Shown: positions 17,210-26,610, numbered from the stretch's first letter. The stretch: 64,000 nucleotides of DNA from FEN-1297 sp021817845 (GCA_021817845.1 JAKAFW010000007.1:1-64000), one strand, 5' to 3'. Notes: a model not told the origin generated them from the letters alone. Numbers and translations: made by a program.

Positions 17210-17899
17210 CTATCTTGCGAGGTTCTTTAACTTATTGAAATCTTCTATGAATATTGTTTTGCCATGCATCCTAATAATTTTATTATCTCTGAGTTTTTTC
17301 ATCGCTCGGGAAATCGATTCGCTAATAGTTCCGAGATATGAAGCTAACGTTGCAATTGAAATAGAAAGTTTAATATGCGGTTCGAGCATATTCGCGGTTC
17401 CGGACTTTTCTATTTCATTAATAAGATAACCCGCTAATCGATTGATAACTTCGGATAACGACAATTCAGCGGCTTTGACGCTGAGAGATTTTAGGCGATA
17501 TGCAAATCCCGTCATTATCTTTAAACTTAATTTGGAATTATTTGCCAATAAATTTAGAAATTCATTTTTTGGTACAAATAATAAAATGCTGTCTTCCAAA
17601 GCTTGAACGTCAGCGGGGCAATCACCGCCGGTAAACAAAGGGACATCACCAAAAACATTCGGAGGAGTAATAAAATGCAGAATGTATTCCTTACCTTCCC
17701 TGGAAATTTTGTATATCTTAACTGATCCCTTTAATACAATAAAAAGACCTTTGAATTCATCGCCTTCATGGAAAATAAAATCATTCTTTTTAACCTTAAT
17801 TAGATTACTTAAAGCAGTAATTTGCCTGAAGTCATCAACACTAAGCTCGGAAAAGAGAGGAACTTCTTTTAATGTAATTTTTGAAGATTGCTCAACCAT
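17210..17899 (-). CDS. Crp/Fnr-family regulator, DNR/NnrR-like (copy A)
   Basis: A cyclic-nucleotide-binding beta-barrel fold (residues 10-120, for example GDEFKGLFIVLKGSVKIYKIS) is followed by a dimerisation helix and a winged HTH (TLASYLGTISESISRAMKKLRDNKII), whose SESISR recognition helix suits a TGAC half-site. No N-terminal cysteine cluster is present, so it is not an Fe-S FNR; DNR/NnrR proteins are the better comparison. Start at MVEQ (17899) is preferred; the upstream extension is hydrophobic and codon-poor. It is a paralogue of the protein at 20359-21054. Confidence 0.88.
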   Translation of the reverse strand: MVEQSSKITLKEVPLFSELSVDDFRQITALSNLIKVKKNDFIFHEGDEFKGLFIVLKGSVKIYKISREGKEYILHFITPPNVFGDVPLFTGGDCPADVQALEDSILLFVPKNEFLNLLANNSKLSLKIMTGFAYRLKSLSVKAAELSLSEVINRLAGYLINEIEKSGTANMLEPHIKLSISIATLASYLGTISESISRAMKKLRDNKIIRMHGKTIFIEDFNKLKNLAR

Positions 17900-18259
17900 A
17901 ACACAAATTACAAATATTTGGAATAAAGTTAAAAATAATTTCGGCAAAATACCTTTTATATAATGAAACAGTTCTAATTTCTATAAATAAAGTAATGGCA
18001 ATCACAGTTCCAAATAACATTAATTCAATATAATTGTATTTACGAGAGATTATAGTATTGGAAATAATATTTTTGTTGTTTATGTCAAATCAAAATTTTT
18101 TTTGTTAAATTTTCTCAATTTCATTGCGTTTCATTCAAAATTCAACATTCATAATTCAAAATTGCGGTTTGCCGTGCTATGGATCCTTAAAGAATTAAAA
18201 TAGTTCCGGTAGTTAGACATGACTATGCCATTAGATCAGCTTAAAATTGAGAAAGGCTT
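17900..18259. other. AT-rich intergenic region between divergent regulator and channel genes
   Basis: Contains the divergent starts of the regulator (leftward) and the ClC gene (rightward). No TGACTTAAGTCA box is seen, so neither gene shows direct control through that operator. A CATTCAAAATTCAACATTCATAATTCAAAATT stretch near 18130-18163 is simple-sequence-like repetition. Nothing else is visible. Confidence 0.5.
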
Positions 18260-20143
18260 ATGAGGAAGAAAGAAAGAAACAAATTTGTTGGTAAATCAGG
18301 ATTACCGGTTTCGCCTTCAATGGAACCAACTTTGCGGACAATTCACCTTCCGCAGGATAAAAATTTTTATAATTATCGTTCAATCAAGATTTCCTTAATA
18401 TCAATTCTCTTAGGTATTGCCGGCGGATTTATTGCCCAAATTTTAACAAGATTAATTGGTCTAATAACAAATCTTTGTTTTTATGGGGCGTTTTCTTTCA
18501 CCTTTAGTTCACCTGCTCAAAATCATCTTGGACTGTGGGTGATAATTATTCCCATTGCCGGGGCAATAGTTGTCGGTTTCATGGCAAAGTATGGTTCAGC
18601 CGGGATTAGAGGACATGGAATACCCGAAGCCATGGAACAGGTATTATTAAATGAAAGCAAAATACAGCCCCGTCTGACATTCTTAAAACCTATCTCTGCC
18701 GCAATTTCAATAGGCACCGGCGGACCTTTTGGCGCAGAGGGACCAATTATTGCAACCGGTGGTGCGTTAGGCTCGTTAATCGGACAATTACTAAAGACAA
18801 GTGCGGATGAAAGAAAAATTCTTTTGGCTGCCGGTGCAGCAGCCGGAATGGCTGCTACTTTTGGAAGCCCAATTTCAGCAGTTCTATTAGCTGTGGAGCT
18901 TTTGTTATTTGAGTTTAATCCCCAGTCCTTAATACCAGTTACTCTTGCAAGTGCAGCAGCTACAGCAGTAAGAATATTTTTTGTAGGTACAGCGCCGATA
19001 TTTGCCTTAAAGGATGTAGCTCAGCCAGGTTCCGTAGCTTTGGTAATTTATTTATTAATGGGATTGATTATAGGTGTTTGCTCGGTATTTGTTACAAAGG
19101 CTGTTTATTTAGTTGAAGATATGTTTGACAAACTTCCAATTCATTGGATGTGGTGGCCTGCTATAGGAGCCATCGCTGTAGGAATAGTTGGGTATTTTGT
19201 ACCTCATACGTTGGGAGTTGGATATGATAATATAGATAATATCTTGAATGGGAGCATATTTGGACAAACTTTAATTATTTTATTTGTTCTAAAATTTGTT
19301 TCATGGGCTATTTCACTTGGAAGCGGAACTTCCGGGGGGACGCTTGCCCCATTGTTTACTATCGGCGGCGGACTGGGAGCTACATTAGGCTCAATTATTT
19401 TAAGTCTATTTCCAAATTCAGGCGTTGATATAAGGATAGCGGCTCTCGTAGGTATGGCTGCAATGTTTGCCGGCTCAGCGCGGGCATTATTAGCGTCTAT
19501 GATATTTGCCTTCGAAACGACGATGCAGCCTCATGGTTTATTACCCCTTTTAGCGGGTTGTAGTAGCGCATATTTAGTTTCCAGCCTAATGATGCGTAAT
19601 ACAATAATGACAGAAAAAATTGCAAGAAGAGGCGTTAATGTTCCAAGTGAATATGCGGCAGATTTTCTCATACAAATCTTAGTAAAAGAATGCGCTACTA
19701 AAAATGTCGTTTCTATTAAAGCTGAAGATGAGGTTTCAAAAGTACGGAAATGGTTGGTTTCAGGTGAAGAAGGGACTTTGCATCATGCTTATCCGGTAAT
19801 CGATGAATATGAAAAACTAATTGGGATTATTAGAAGGCGGGAGTTAGAAAATCCGGAGATATCCGGCGATAAGAAAATAATGGAAATTGTTCAAGGACCA
19901 TTAATCGCAATATACGAAGACAACTCTATGCGGGAAGCAGCAGATATGATGGCAAGGTACAAGGTAACGCGTATTCCAATTATTGCACACGATGATCACC
20001 AAAAATTGATAGGTCTAATTTCTCATGATGACATTTTAACTGCAAGAAGAATTCACAATGAAAAGGAAAATTTATATAAAAGGTATATAAGTTTCAGAAC
20101 AATTAAAAAGAAGAAAACAAAACTGAACAATAATTCAATTTAA
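18260..20143 (+). CDS. ClC-family chloride channel/transporter with CBS pair
   Basis: The 627-residue membrane protein has the ClC selectivity signatures GHGIPE, GPFGAEGPI (with the gating Glu of the exchanger type) and GSGTSGGTLAPLF, across about ten or more hydrophobic segments. The last 150 residues form two CBS repeats, which in this family bind adenine nucleotides and modulate gating. A normal ribosome site (GAGAAAGG) precedes the ATG. It lies between two Crp/Fnr regulator paralogues in the nitrogen-oxide region, so anions such as nitrate or nitrite are possible substrates; this is inference only. Confidence 0.92.
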   Translation: MRKKERNKFVGKSGLPVSPSMEPTLRTIHLPQDKNFYNYRSIKISLISILLGIAGGFIAQILTRLIGLITNLCFYGAFSFTFSSPAQNHLGLWVIIIPIAGAIVVGFMAKYGSAGIRGHGIPEAMEQVLLNESKIQPRLTFLKPISAAISIGTGGPFGAEGPIIATGGALGSLIGQLLKTSADERKILLAAGAAAGMAATFGSPISAVLLAVELLLFEFNPQSLIPVTLASAAATAVRIFFVGTAPIFALKDVAQPGSVALVIYLLMGLIIGVCSVFVTKAVYLVEDMFDKLPIHWMWWPAIGAIAVGIVGYFVPHTLGVGYDNIDNILNGSIFGQTLIILFVLKFVSWAISLGSGTSGGTLAPLFTIGGGLGATLGSIILSLFPNSGVDIRIAALVGMAAMFAGSARALLASMIFAFETTMQPHGLLPLLAGCSSAYLVSSLMMRNTIMTEKIARRGVNVPSEYAADFLIQILVKECATKNVVSIKAEDEVSKVRKWLVSGEEGTLHHAYPVIDEYEKLIGIIRRRELENPEISGDKKIMEIVQGPLIAIYEDNSMREAADMMARYKVTRIPIIAHDDHQKLIGLISHDDILTARRIHNEKENLYKRYISFRTIKKKKTKLNNNSI

Positions 20144-20358
20144 GGTATAGAAATTAAATTTATTTTATCAATTCATGAAGTTTTCATCAAATATCTTTTT
20201 ACATTACTATACAGAATTTACGGAAAAGAATAGAATTGAATACCTGCAACTAATTTTCTTTCTATAAACCAAATATTAGTACAACTTGAAATATTCATTG
20301 CAGGAAATAAAATAAAAAATGATAAAATAAATGAATATTTAAATTATTAATCAATAAA

Positions 20359-21054
20359 ATGTCAATAGAGCCTGTAGCTATAAAAGATACATTAAGGGAA
20401 ATTCCGTTATTTTCAGAATTGAATATAGATCAGCTAAAAAAAATTACTGCTATATCCAAGACTTCAAAATTTAGGAAGAATGAGTTTCTATTTTACGACG
20501 GGGATATTTATAAAGGTTTTTATATACTGCTAAAGGGGACAATAAAGGTATTTAAAAACAGCGCTAATGGAAAGGAAGCAGTATTACATATTGTAAAGCC
20601 GTTAACCGTATTTGCAGATGTTCCGTTGTTTGAAGGTGGAAATTATCCCGCAACAGCGCAGGCATTGGAAGAAAGTGTGTCGATATTAGTACCGAAAGAA
20701 GGGTTCTTATCGTTAATAAAAGCTGAGCCTGAAATGAGCCTAAAAATGTTAAGCGGTTTTGGCAGACGCCTTAGGGAAATGACTAATTTGATAGAAAACT
20801 TTTCGTCAAAAGAGGTTATTAACAGGTTAGCCGAATATTTATTAAGAGAAATTAAAAATAATAAGACATATAAATTAGAAGAGCCTTTCCTAAAACTAAA
20901 TGTAACTAAAAAGACAATAGCTGCGTATATCGGGACAATTACCGAAACACTTTCCAGAACATTAAAGAGAATGCAAGACGAGGGGATTATAAAAGTAAAT
21001 GGAAAATCCATAATTATTACTGATTATACCCGCCTTAAACAGCTTTCAGAATAA
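20359..21054 (+). CDS. Crp/Fnr-family regulator, DNR/NnrR-like (copy B)
   Basis: The 231-residue protein has the same domain order as copy A: cNMP-type beta barrel (DIYKGFYILLKGTIKVFKNS), long helix, and winged HTH (TIAAYIGTITETLSRTLKRMQDEGII). The recognition helix TETLSR differs from SESISR of copy A, so the two may prefer different sites or share them. No Fe-S cysteines. It lies directly upstream of nirK in the same direction and is a prime candidate to read the TGACTTAAGTCA boxes, possibly after sensing NO through heme as DNR does; this is inference. Confidence 0.9.
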   Translation: MSIEPVAIKDTLREIPLFSELNIDQLKKITAISKTSKFRKNEFLFYDGDIYKGFYILLKGTIKVFKNSANGKEAVLHIVKPLTVFADVPLFEGGNYPATAQALEESVSILVPKEGFLSLIKAEPEMSLKMLSGFGRRLREMTNLIENFSSKEVINRLAEYLLREIKNNKTYKLEEPFLKLNVTKKTIAAYIGTITETLSRTLKRMQDEGIIKVNGKSIIITDYTRLKQLSE

Positions 21055-21067
21055 AAAGTATAAATAC

Positions 21068-21110
21068 TGACTTAAGTCAAAGGATTGTACTGCTCTTTTC
21101 AATAGTTTTG
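21068..21110 (+). promoter_or_regulatory. nirK promoter: TGACTTAAGTCA operator plus TAGTTTTG -7 element
   Basis: The palindrome lies at 21068-21079 and TAGTTTTG, a perfect TAnnTTTG (Bacteroidota -7 consensus), at 21103-21110; centres are 33 bases apart. The stretch between resembles that at 24183-24225 (AAGGATT, CTG, TTTTC in register), showing the whole promoter is conserved, not just the box. The start would fall near 21114, about 150 bases before the nirK ATG. Confidence 0.88.
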
Positions 21111-21264
21111 CATCAGTTAGAATATACTACAATCAGTAGTTCAACAATTAAAGAATTTAAGATATAACATATAAAATTTTTTAATTAATAATCGGATAAA
21201 AAAGACTGATAATCAAGAAGATAAAAAGTTAAAATCAAAACTAAATGATAAAATAGGGCTAAAA

Positions 21265-22761
21265 ATGAAACTTAAACTTGAACCTAAACTTAAATACATA
21301 ATTTTAATACCCGCAGTATTTGTAATACTCTTAATAATTACAATCATAACCTTTCAGATCAATGGATGTAATGAATATTCGAACAAAGTAAAAGGGGAAG
21401 AGTACGCAAATTTAACTTATGCCCCTGAAGTGCCTCCTGAAATAATGAGGAATCATCCAAGTAAGGTGATTGTTAATTTAGAAACAATGCAAGTAACGGG
21501 GAGATTAGCGGATGGAGTTGAATATAATTTCTGGACATTTGGGGGGAAAGTTCCTGGTGAGTTTATTAGAGTAAAAGAAGGCGATGAAGTAGAATTTCAT
21601 TTGGATAACAGCCCGCTCTGTACGGTTCCTCATAGCATCGATCTTCATGCAGTAAGCGGTCCGGGCGGGGGTGCCTCAGCTTCGCAAACTGTCCCTGGAC
21701 ATTCTTCGACGTTTTCTTTTAAAGCTAATCACCCTGGGCTTTTTATATATCATTGTGCAACACAACCGGTACCGCTTCATATAGCCAACGGAATGTATGG
21801 CCTTATTTACGTGCAACCAAAAAAACCATTGCCCCCTGTTGACCATGAATATTATATAATGCAAAGTGAATTTTATACTACCGGGGATTATGGTGCGCCC
21901 GGATTACAAGATTTCTCTTTGGATAAAGCATTAGCGGAAAATCCTACATACGTTGTTTTTAACGGTTCTGTTGGAGCTTTATCCGGTAGCAATGCACTCC
22001 AGGCAAGGGTGGGTGAAACTATCAGGCTTTTTGTCGGAAACATTGGACCATGTTTAACTTCTTCTTTTCATATTATAGGTGTTGTATTTGATAAGGTCTA
22101 TCTATTCGGCGGAACAAATGTGACTCAAGAAAATGTTCAGACTGTTACAATCCCGGCCGGCGGGGCTGCAATAGTCGAATTTAAAGTGAATGTGCCGGGT
22201 ACATATACAATTGTTGACCATTCAATTTTTAGGGCTTTCAATAAAGGGGCTGTCGGGATGTTAACGGTTACGGGTAATGAAAATAAAGAAATATTTTCGG
22301 GTAAGCAGGATGATAATTTGTATTATGGCTCCGAAATGGATAAGAAATTGGAAAATAATAATTCAGTAGTTGGAAATACTGATATCAATCCGCAAAATGC
22401 AAAATCATCCGAAGGAAATTCAAATAGCATTGATGACATTGTTGCAGCCGGTAAGAAAGTTTTTATGACTACGTGTTTTGCATGCCATCAACCGGACGGA
22501 AAAGGTGTCCCCAATGTGTTTCCTCCTCTTGCACAATCGAATTTCTTAAATGCCGACAAACAGAGAGCAATCGGAATAGTATTGCGCGGAAAGAATGGAG
22601 TTATAACTGTAAACGGAAAACAGTTCAATAATGTAATGCCTGCGCAAAGTTTAAGCGACGACCAGATTGCCGCGGTTTTGACTTACGTATATCATTCGTT
22701 CGGTAATTCAGGCAAAACAGTTACCAAAGATGAAGTAGCAAAGGTTAGAAACGGCAAATAG
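21265..22761 (+). CDS. nirK: Copper nitrite reductase with C-terminal cytochrome c domain
   Basis: An N-terminal membrane segment (residues 10-32) exports or anchors the protein; NGC at residue 35 may be a lipidation site. Two cupredoxin domains follow. Copper and catalytic residues are visible: H123-S-I-D126-L-H128, H163-C164, H172...M177 (type 1 and 2 copper), then SSFHIIG and VDHSIF in the second domain, as in AniA-type enzymes. Residues 395-480 form a class I cytochrome c (C404-F-A-C-H408, distal Met in VMPAQ). It reduces nitrite to NO in the periplasm, with the fused heme delivering electrons. Regulated by the promoter at 21068. Confidence 0.97.
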   Translation: MKLKLEPKLKYIILIPAVFVILLIITIITFQINGCNEYSNKVKGEEYANLTYAPEVPPEIMRNHPSKVIVNLETMQVTGRLADGVEYNFWTFGGKVPGEFIRVKEGDEVEFHLDNSPLCTVPHSIDLHAVSGPGGGASASQTVPGHSSTFSFKANHPGLFIYHCATQPVPLHIANGMYGLIYVQPKKPLPPVDHEYYIMQSEFYTTGDYGAPGLQDFSLDKALAENPTYVVFNGSVGALSGSNALQARVGETIRLFVGNIGPCLTSSFHIIGVVFDKVYLFGGTNVTQENVQTVTIPAGGAAIVEFKVNVPGTYTIVDHSIFRAFNKGAVGMLTVTGNENKEIFSGKQDDNLYYGSEMDKKLENNNSVVGNTDINPQNAKSSEGNSNSIDDIVAAGKKVFMTTCFACHQPDGKGVPNVFPPLAQSNFLNADKQRAIGIVLRGKNGVITVNGKQFNNVMPAQSLSDDQIAAVLTYVYHSFGNSGKTVTKDEVAKVRNGK

Positions 22762-22771
22762 AAAAGTTAAG

Positions 22772-23437
22772 ATGAATGCAAAAAAAATAAATATTACAAT
22801 ATTGTTGGTACTATTAATAGGCTATTCGTCATTTGGGAAAATCAACTTAAAAGCATCAAATAAAATGATATTGGTAAAAGGAGGTTATTACTGCCCGTTA
22901 TTTAAATCCGATAATGATTCTTCAAAACAATTTATTCATGCTTTCTACATAGATCAGAATCCGGTAACAAACGAAGAATATTTGAAATTTGTAAAAGCTA
23001 ACCCGGAATGGCGAAGATCCATGGTTAAAATAATTTTTGCAGATGCAAATTATTTAAGAAAATGGAAAAGCGATCTTGACTTAGGTAATGAAGTTAAAAG
23101 TAATAAACCGGTTACTGACATTTCCTGGTATGCTGCAAATGCTTATTGTACATGGGTGGGCAAGCGGCTTCCTACTGTTGCAGAATGGGAGTACGCCGCA
23201 GAAAAACTTCGTATGATAAATAATTCAAATGACTTAGTTCATTTTTATGAATGGACATTTGATTTTAATGAAACAATTATAGAGGCTTCTAGTATTTGCG
23301 GCGGTGCAGGCGCAAGTGCTACTAATCCCAAAGATTATCCCGCTTTCTTAAGATTTAGCTTTCGCAATAGTCTTAAAGCAAATTATTCAATGGACGACTT
23401 GGGGTTCCGGTGCGTATCCCTAATCGGAAATGAATAG
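22772..23437 (+). CDS. Formylglycine-generating-enzyme-like (FGE-sulfatase domain) exported protein
   Basis: The 221-residue protein has a signal peptide and the FGE-fold markers YIDQNPVTNEEYLKFVKANP, PVTDISWYAANAYCTWVGKRLPTVAEWEYAA and the C-terminal DLGFRCV. It is shorter than true FGEs and shows no clear pair of catalytic cysteines, so it is more likely a structural or binding member. It lies 10 bases after nirK and is a frequent companion of nirK-like genes in related bacteria (from general knowledge). Exact role unknown. Confidence 0.85.
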   Translation: MNAKKINITILLVLLIGYSSFGKINLKASNKMILVKGGYYCPLFKSDNDSSKQFIHAFYIDQNPVTNEEYLKFVKANPEWRRSMVKIIFADANYLRKWKSDLDLGNEVKSNKPVTDISWYAANAYCTWVGKRLPTVAEWEYAAEKLRMINNSNDLVHFYEWTFDFNETIIEASSICGGAGASATNPKDYPAFLRFSFRNSLKANYSMDDLGFRCVSLIGNE

Positions 23438-23473
23438 CTGACTTTAATTAAAAAAAAAGGAAGGAAATTTAAA

Positions 23474-24136
23474 ATGAAGAAATATATTTTTGTTTTACTC
23501 CCGGTAATAATACTTTCTGTTGTCGGCTCTTTTATTTACCAATCACTAAAGGAGAAGTCAGGCAATAAGGGGGTAACTTCCCAAGCTATACAAATTGATG
23601 AAAGAATTTCTGCAAAGAATAATTGCTGCAATGAATTAGCTCCCGGACAATATTCTGATGATTCAATATATCAACTTAGAACCATTTGGAAGAATCAATT
23701 TAGCAAATCTATTAAACTAAATTGTTTTTTAGGGAAAAAAGTTATTCTTGCTATGTTTTATACACGTTGCCCCACTGCATGCCCCATAATTGTAAATGAA
23801 CTACAAAGACTTCAGGCTGCGATTCCACAAAGATATCTTGATAATTACCGGTTTGTATTGGTATCGATTGATCCTAAAAGAGATACTCCTGAAATATTGA
23901 AAAAGTATGCCGATGAAAGAAATCTTAAACCAGGTATTTGGAGTCTTATTACTGGTTCAAAATATCAAATAGCCGAGCTTGCACAAATAATTGGATTTAA
24001 ATATAAAGAGAATCAGTCGGGTATGTTTACGCATTCAAATCTGATAACATTCATTAACCAAAAAGGTGAAATTCAAAATCAAAGTGAAGGATTAAATCAG
24101 AATGTAAAAATGCTTTTAACAATGTTGTATCAATAG
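23474..24136 (+). CDS. SCO1/SenC-type copper chaperone/thiol protein
   Basis: The 220-residue protein has an N-terminal membrane anchor, then a thioredoxin fold with the copper-binding RCPTACP (CxxxC) and the distal His in FTHSNLITFI. SCO proteins deliver copper or reduce thiols for copper enzymes such as CuA oxidases, and here probably for NirK maturation. An extra NNCCNE pair precedes the domain. It shares the nirK operon. Confidence 0.93.
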   Translation: MKKYIFVLLPVIILSVVGSFIYQSLKEKSGNKGVTSQAIQIDERISAKNNCCNELAPGQYSDDSIYQLRTIWKNQFSKSIKLNCFLGKKVILAMFYTRCPTACPIIVNELQRLQAAIPQRYLDNYRFVLVSIDPKRDTPEILKKYADERNLKPGIWSLITGSKYQIAELAQIIGFKYKENQSGMFTHSNLITFINQKGEIQNQSEGLNQNVKMLLTMLYQ

Positions 24137-24182
24137 ATTTTGCTAATTATATCTATTCAAGAATGTCGAAAATTAAGAATAA

Positions 24183-24225
24183 TGACTTAAGTCAAAGGAT
24201 TCTTCTGTTTTCTTCGATAGTTTTA
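24183..24225 (+). promoter_or_regulatory. TGACTTAAGTCA operator and TAGTTTTA element before the DUF2249 operon
   Basis: The palindrome is at 24183-24194 and TAGTTTTA at 24218-24225, with centres 33 bases apart, matching the nirK promoter. It should start a second transcript covering 24249 to 27774. Confidence 0.87.
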
Positions 24226-24248
24226 AATTAAAAAAGAAAGGAACTAAA

Positions 24249-24488
24249 ATGAGCAGCACAATAGTAAAAGAGTTGGATATTCGTCCCGTCCCTCCGCGTG
24301 AAAAACATCCAACAATATTTGCAACATTTGATTTGCTTCAAAAGGAAGAAATACTACAATTGATAAATGATCATGACCCAATGCCGCTTTATTATCAAAT
24401 GCAAGCCTTAAGAAGCGAACAGTTTGCATGGGAATATATAGAAAGCGGTCCTGAAGTTTGGATTGTCAATATTACGAAAATTGTTTAA
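24249..24488 (+). CDS. DUF2249 protein
   Basis: The 79-residue protein is a single DUF2249 domain: LDIRPVPPREKHPTIFATFDLL near the start and the MPLYYQM signature (near residue 45). DUF2249 proteins have a TusA-like fold and often occur beside nitrogen-oxide genes; the function is unknown. It is the first gene of the second transcript, with AAAGGA upstream of the ATG. Confidence 0.88.
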   Translation: MSSTIVKELDIRPVPPREKHPTIFATFDLLQKEEILQLINDHDPMPLYYQMQALRSEQFAWEYIESGPEVWIVNITKIV

Positions 24489-24509
24489 TTCTTATCTGAG
24501 AGAAGAGCG

Positions 24510-25337
24510 ATGATTACCAAGACTATGAAGATTTCTAAAATGCTGAAAGATTATCCTCAGACTATTGATATACTTTTAAAAACAAGCCCTCACTTTAGTA
24601 AACTTAAAAATAAAATTTTAAGGAAAGCTTTAGCTGCAAGGGTTAATGTGGAGCAAGCAGCAGCTATTGCCGGAGTTGATCTTAGCGCTCTTCTTTACAG
24701 GTTGAATAAATCAGTTAATCCTATTGCAGAATCTCAAATTGTTTCTGCTAATATTAAGAAAGAAAAAAACATTATGGAAGAAAACGATTTTAATTTTATT
24801 AATAATCTAAATCCGGATAAAATTATTCTTCTTGATGTTCGGCCTATTATTAACACCGGTAAAGATCCGTTTCTTGAAATCATGTCTACAGTTAAAGCGT
24901 TGAAAGAGGATGACATATTTCTTCTTATAAATTCTTTTGAGCCCATTCCATTATACTCAGTCATGGGTAAAAAAGGATTCGACTACAAAATAATTAAAGA
25001 AGAAGAAGTATATAAAATCTATTTCTTTAAAAATAATGTTCCGGCAAGTAGTACTGGTGAAAATACTGAAAATGGATTGACCTCTGCACAAATTCCTCAT
25101 AATTATGAAAATATTATTGAGATTGATGTTAGGGAGTTAACGCCGCCTGAGCCGATGGTAAAAGTTTTAGAAGCTTTATCTAAAGTAGATTACAAAACGG
25201 TTTTAGTTGTACATCATCATCGAGAACCATTAATGCTTTATCCTAAACTTGAAGAAAGAGGTTACAAAGCAATCAGCAATAAGATTAATGACAATTACTT
25301 CAAAGTTATAATAATGAAAAAGATGGATAAAGCATAA
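24510..25337 (+). CDS. DUF1858-like domain followed by two DUF2249 domains
   Basis: The 275-residue protein has an N-terminal helical module (TKTMKISKMLKDYPQTIDILLKTSPHFSKLKN) of the DUF1858/ScdA-N type, then two DUF2249 repeats (LLDVRPIINTGKDPFLEI...EPIPLYSVM and IEIDVRELTPPEPMVKVLEAL...REPLMLYPKLEERGYK). A similar helix occurs in RIC/ScdA iron-sulfur repair proteins, suggesting a stress-repair or NO-linked role (inference). It ends two bases before the next ATG. Confidence 0.85.
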   Translation: MITKTMKISKMLKDYPQTIDILLKTSPHFSKLKNKILRKALAARVNVEQAAAIAGVDLSALLYRLNKSVNPIAESQIVSANIKKEKNIMEENDFNFINNLNPDKIILLDVRPIINTGKDPFLEIMSTVKALKEDDIFLLINSFEPIPLYSVMGKKGFDYKIIKEEEVYKIYFFKNNVPASSTGENTENGLTSAQIPHNYENIIEIDVRELTPPEPMVKVLEALSKVDYKTVLVVHHHREPLMLYPKLEERGYKAISNKINDNYFKVIIMKKMDKA

Positions 25338-25339
25338 TT

Positions 25340-26605
25340 ATGCAATCAGAATCACTTGTATCAGCATATGCTCCTCCGTTCAAGATTGTATTAAAATATT
25401 TTATTGCCGCAATACTTTCTTTTTCCATTCTAAATTTATTGTTGATCTTAAATTATAGGTATATAAGCGGTTTCCATTTTCAACCGAAGATTTTAGCTCT
25501 GACCCATATTGCAACTTTAGGCTGGATTACAATGATAATTTTCGGTGCAATGTTCCAGCTCGTTCCAGTTGTTCTTGAAGTTAAACTCTTCAGTGAAAAG
25601 CTTGCCGAAATTCAGTTCTGGATTTTCTTAATAGGCATTATTGGACTTGTAACCGGATTCTGGAACTTTGATACCGGTATTCATTTAACGGCTTCCGCTA
25701 TAATTCTGAATATTGCAATCCTGATTTTCTCTTTTAATATTATTGTTACGATGACTCGCGTAAAAAAGTGGAATCTTACTGGATTGTATTTAGCCGCTGC
25801 AATTTTTTATCTCATTACAACCGCAGTTGCCGGTTTGCTGCTCAGTATAAATCTAGGTTATCCGTTCATCAGGATTAGTCATTTGCAGTATCTGAATCTT
25901 CATGCGCACATTGCATTCATAGGATGGGTTTCTATGGTGATAATGGGTGTTTCATTTAAACTTATACCGATGTTTACTCTTTCACATGGCTACTCAACGG
26001 TAAGCGGCAAAATTGCCTTTGGATTAATTAATGCCGGCTTGCTCGGAATATCTACAGTAATGCATTACGAAGATTTAACAATTTACTTCTATATCAGCGT
26101 ACTGCTAATAGTTGCCGGAATATTCTCCTTTCTCTTTCAAATGTACGTAATTTTCAAAAAAAGATTAAGAAAAAAATCAGATATCGGCATTAAGTTTTCA
26201 AAAACTGCTTACATTCTTTTGGGTATAACTACTGCATTTGGCTCTCTTCTCACATTCACTAATATTTCAAATAAAATGAATGTAACACTTGTATATGGGT
26301 ATTTAATTATTTTCGGTTATATTTCAATGCTAATAGTAGGACAGATGTATAAGATAGTTCCGTTTCTTGTTTGGTATCATAAATACAGCAGTAAAGTCGG
26401 TATAGAAACTGTGCCAATGCTAAAAGATATGTTCAAAGAGAAACCTGCTTATGCAGGATATTATTTTATGGTATCTGCATTAGTGGGAGTAATCTTCTCT
26501 TTAGCCTTTCAAATTCCCTCCGGTTTATTAATTTCTTTCGGGGTTATGTTTATTGGTTCACTTATATTCCTTTTTAATTTTTCATATATTTTAATTAAGG
26601 CATAA
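25340..26605 (+). CDS. Heme-copper-oxidase-like/NnrS-like multi-spanning membrane protein
   Basis: The 421-residue protein has about twelve hydrophobic segments. Conserved histidines lie in LTHIATLGWITMIIFGAMFQLVPV and HLQYLNLHAHIAFIGWVSMVIMG, the spacing of the heme-ligand helices of cbb3-oxidase-like subunit I and NnrS proteins. It lacks the residues of a full proton-pumping oxidase and has no heme c motif. By context it may bind or handle NO; no function can be assigned from sequence. Tightly coupled to its neighbours. Confidence 0.75.
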   Translation: MQSESLVSAYAPPFKIVLKYFIAAILSFSILNLLLILNYRYISGFHFQPKILALTHIATLGWITMIIFGAMFQLVPVVLEVKLFSEKLAEIQFWIFLIGIIGLVTGFWNFDTGIHLTASAIILNIAILIFSFNIIVTMTRVKKWNLTGLYLAAAIFYLITTAVAGLLLSINLGYPFIRISHLQYLNLHAHIAFIGWVSMVIMGVSFKLIPMFTLSHGYSTVSGKIAFGLINAGLLGISTVMHYEDLTIYFYISVLLIVAGIFSFLFQMYVIFKKRLRKKSDIGIKFSKTAYILLGITTAFGSLLTFTNISNKMNVTLVYGYLIIFGYISMLIVGQMYKIVPFLVWYHKYSSKVGIETVPMLKDMFKEKPAYAGYYFMVSALVGVIFSLAFQIPSGLLISFGVMFIGSLIFLFNFSYILIKA

Positions 26606-26610
26606 TAATT

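Noticed and set aside
17034..17429. 131-codon plus-strand ORF
   Set aside because: It is antisense to the regulator and crosses an operator; AT-rich shadow.
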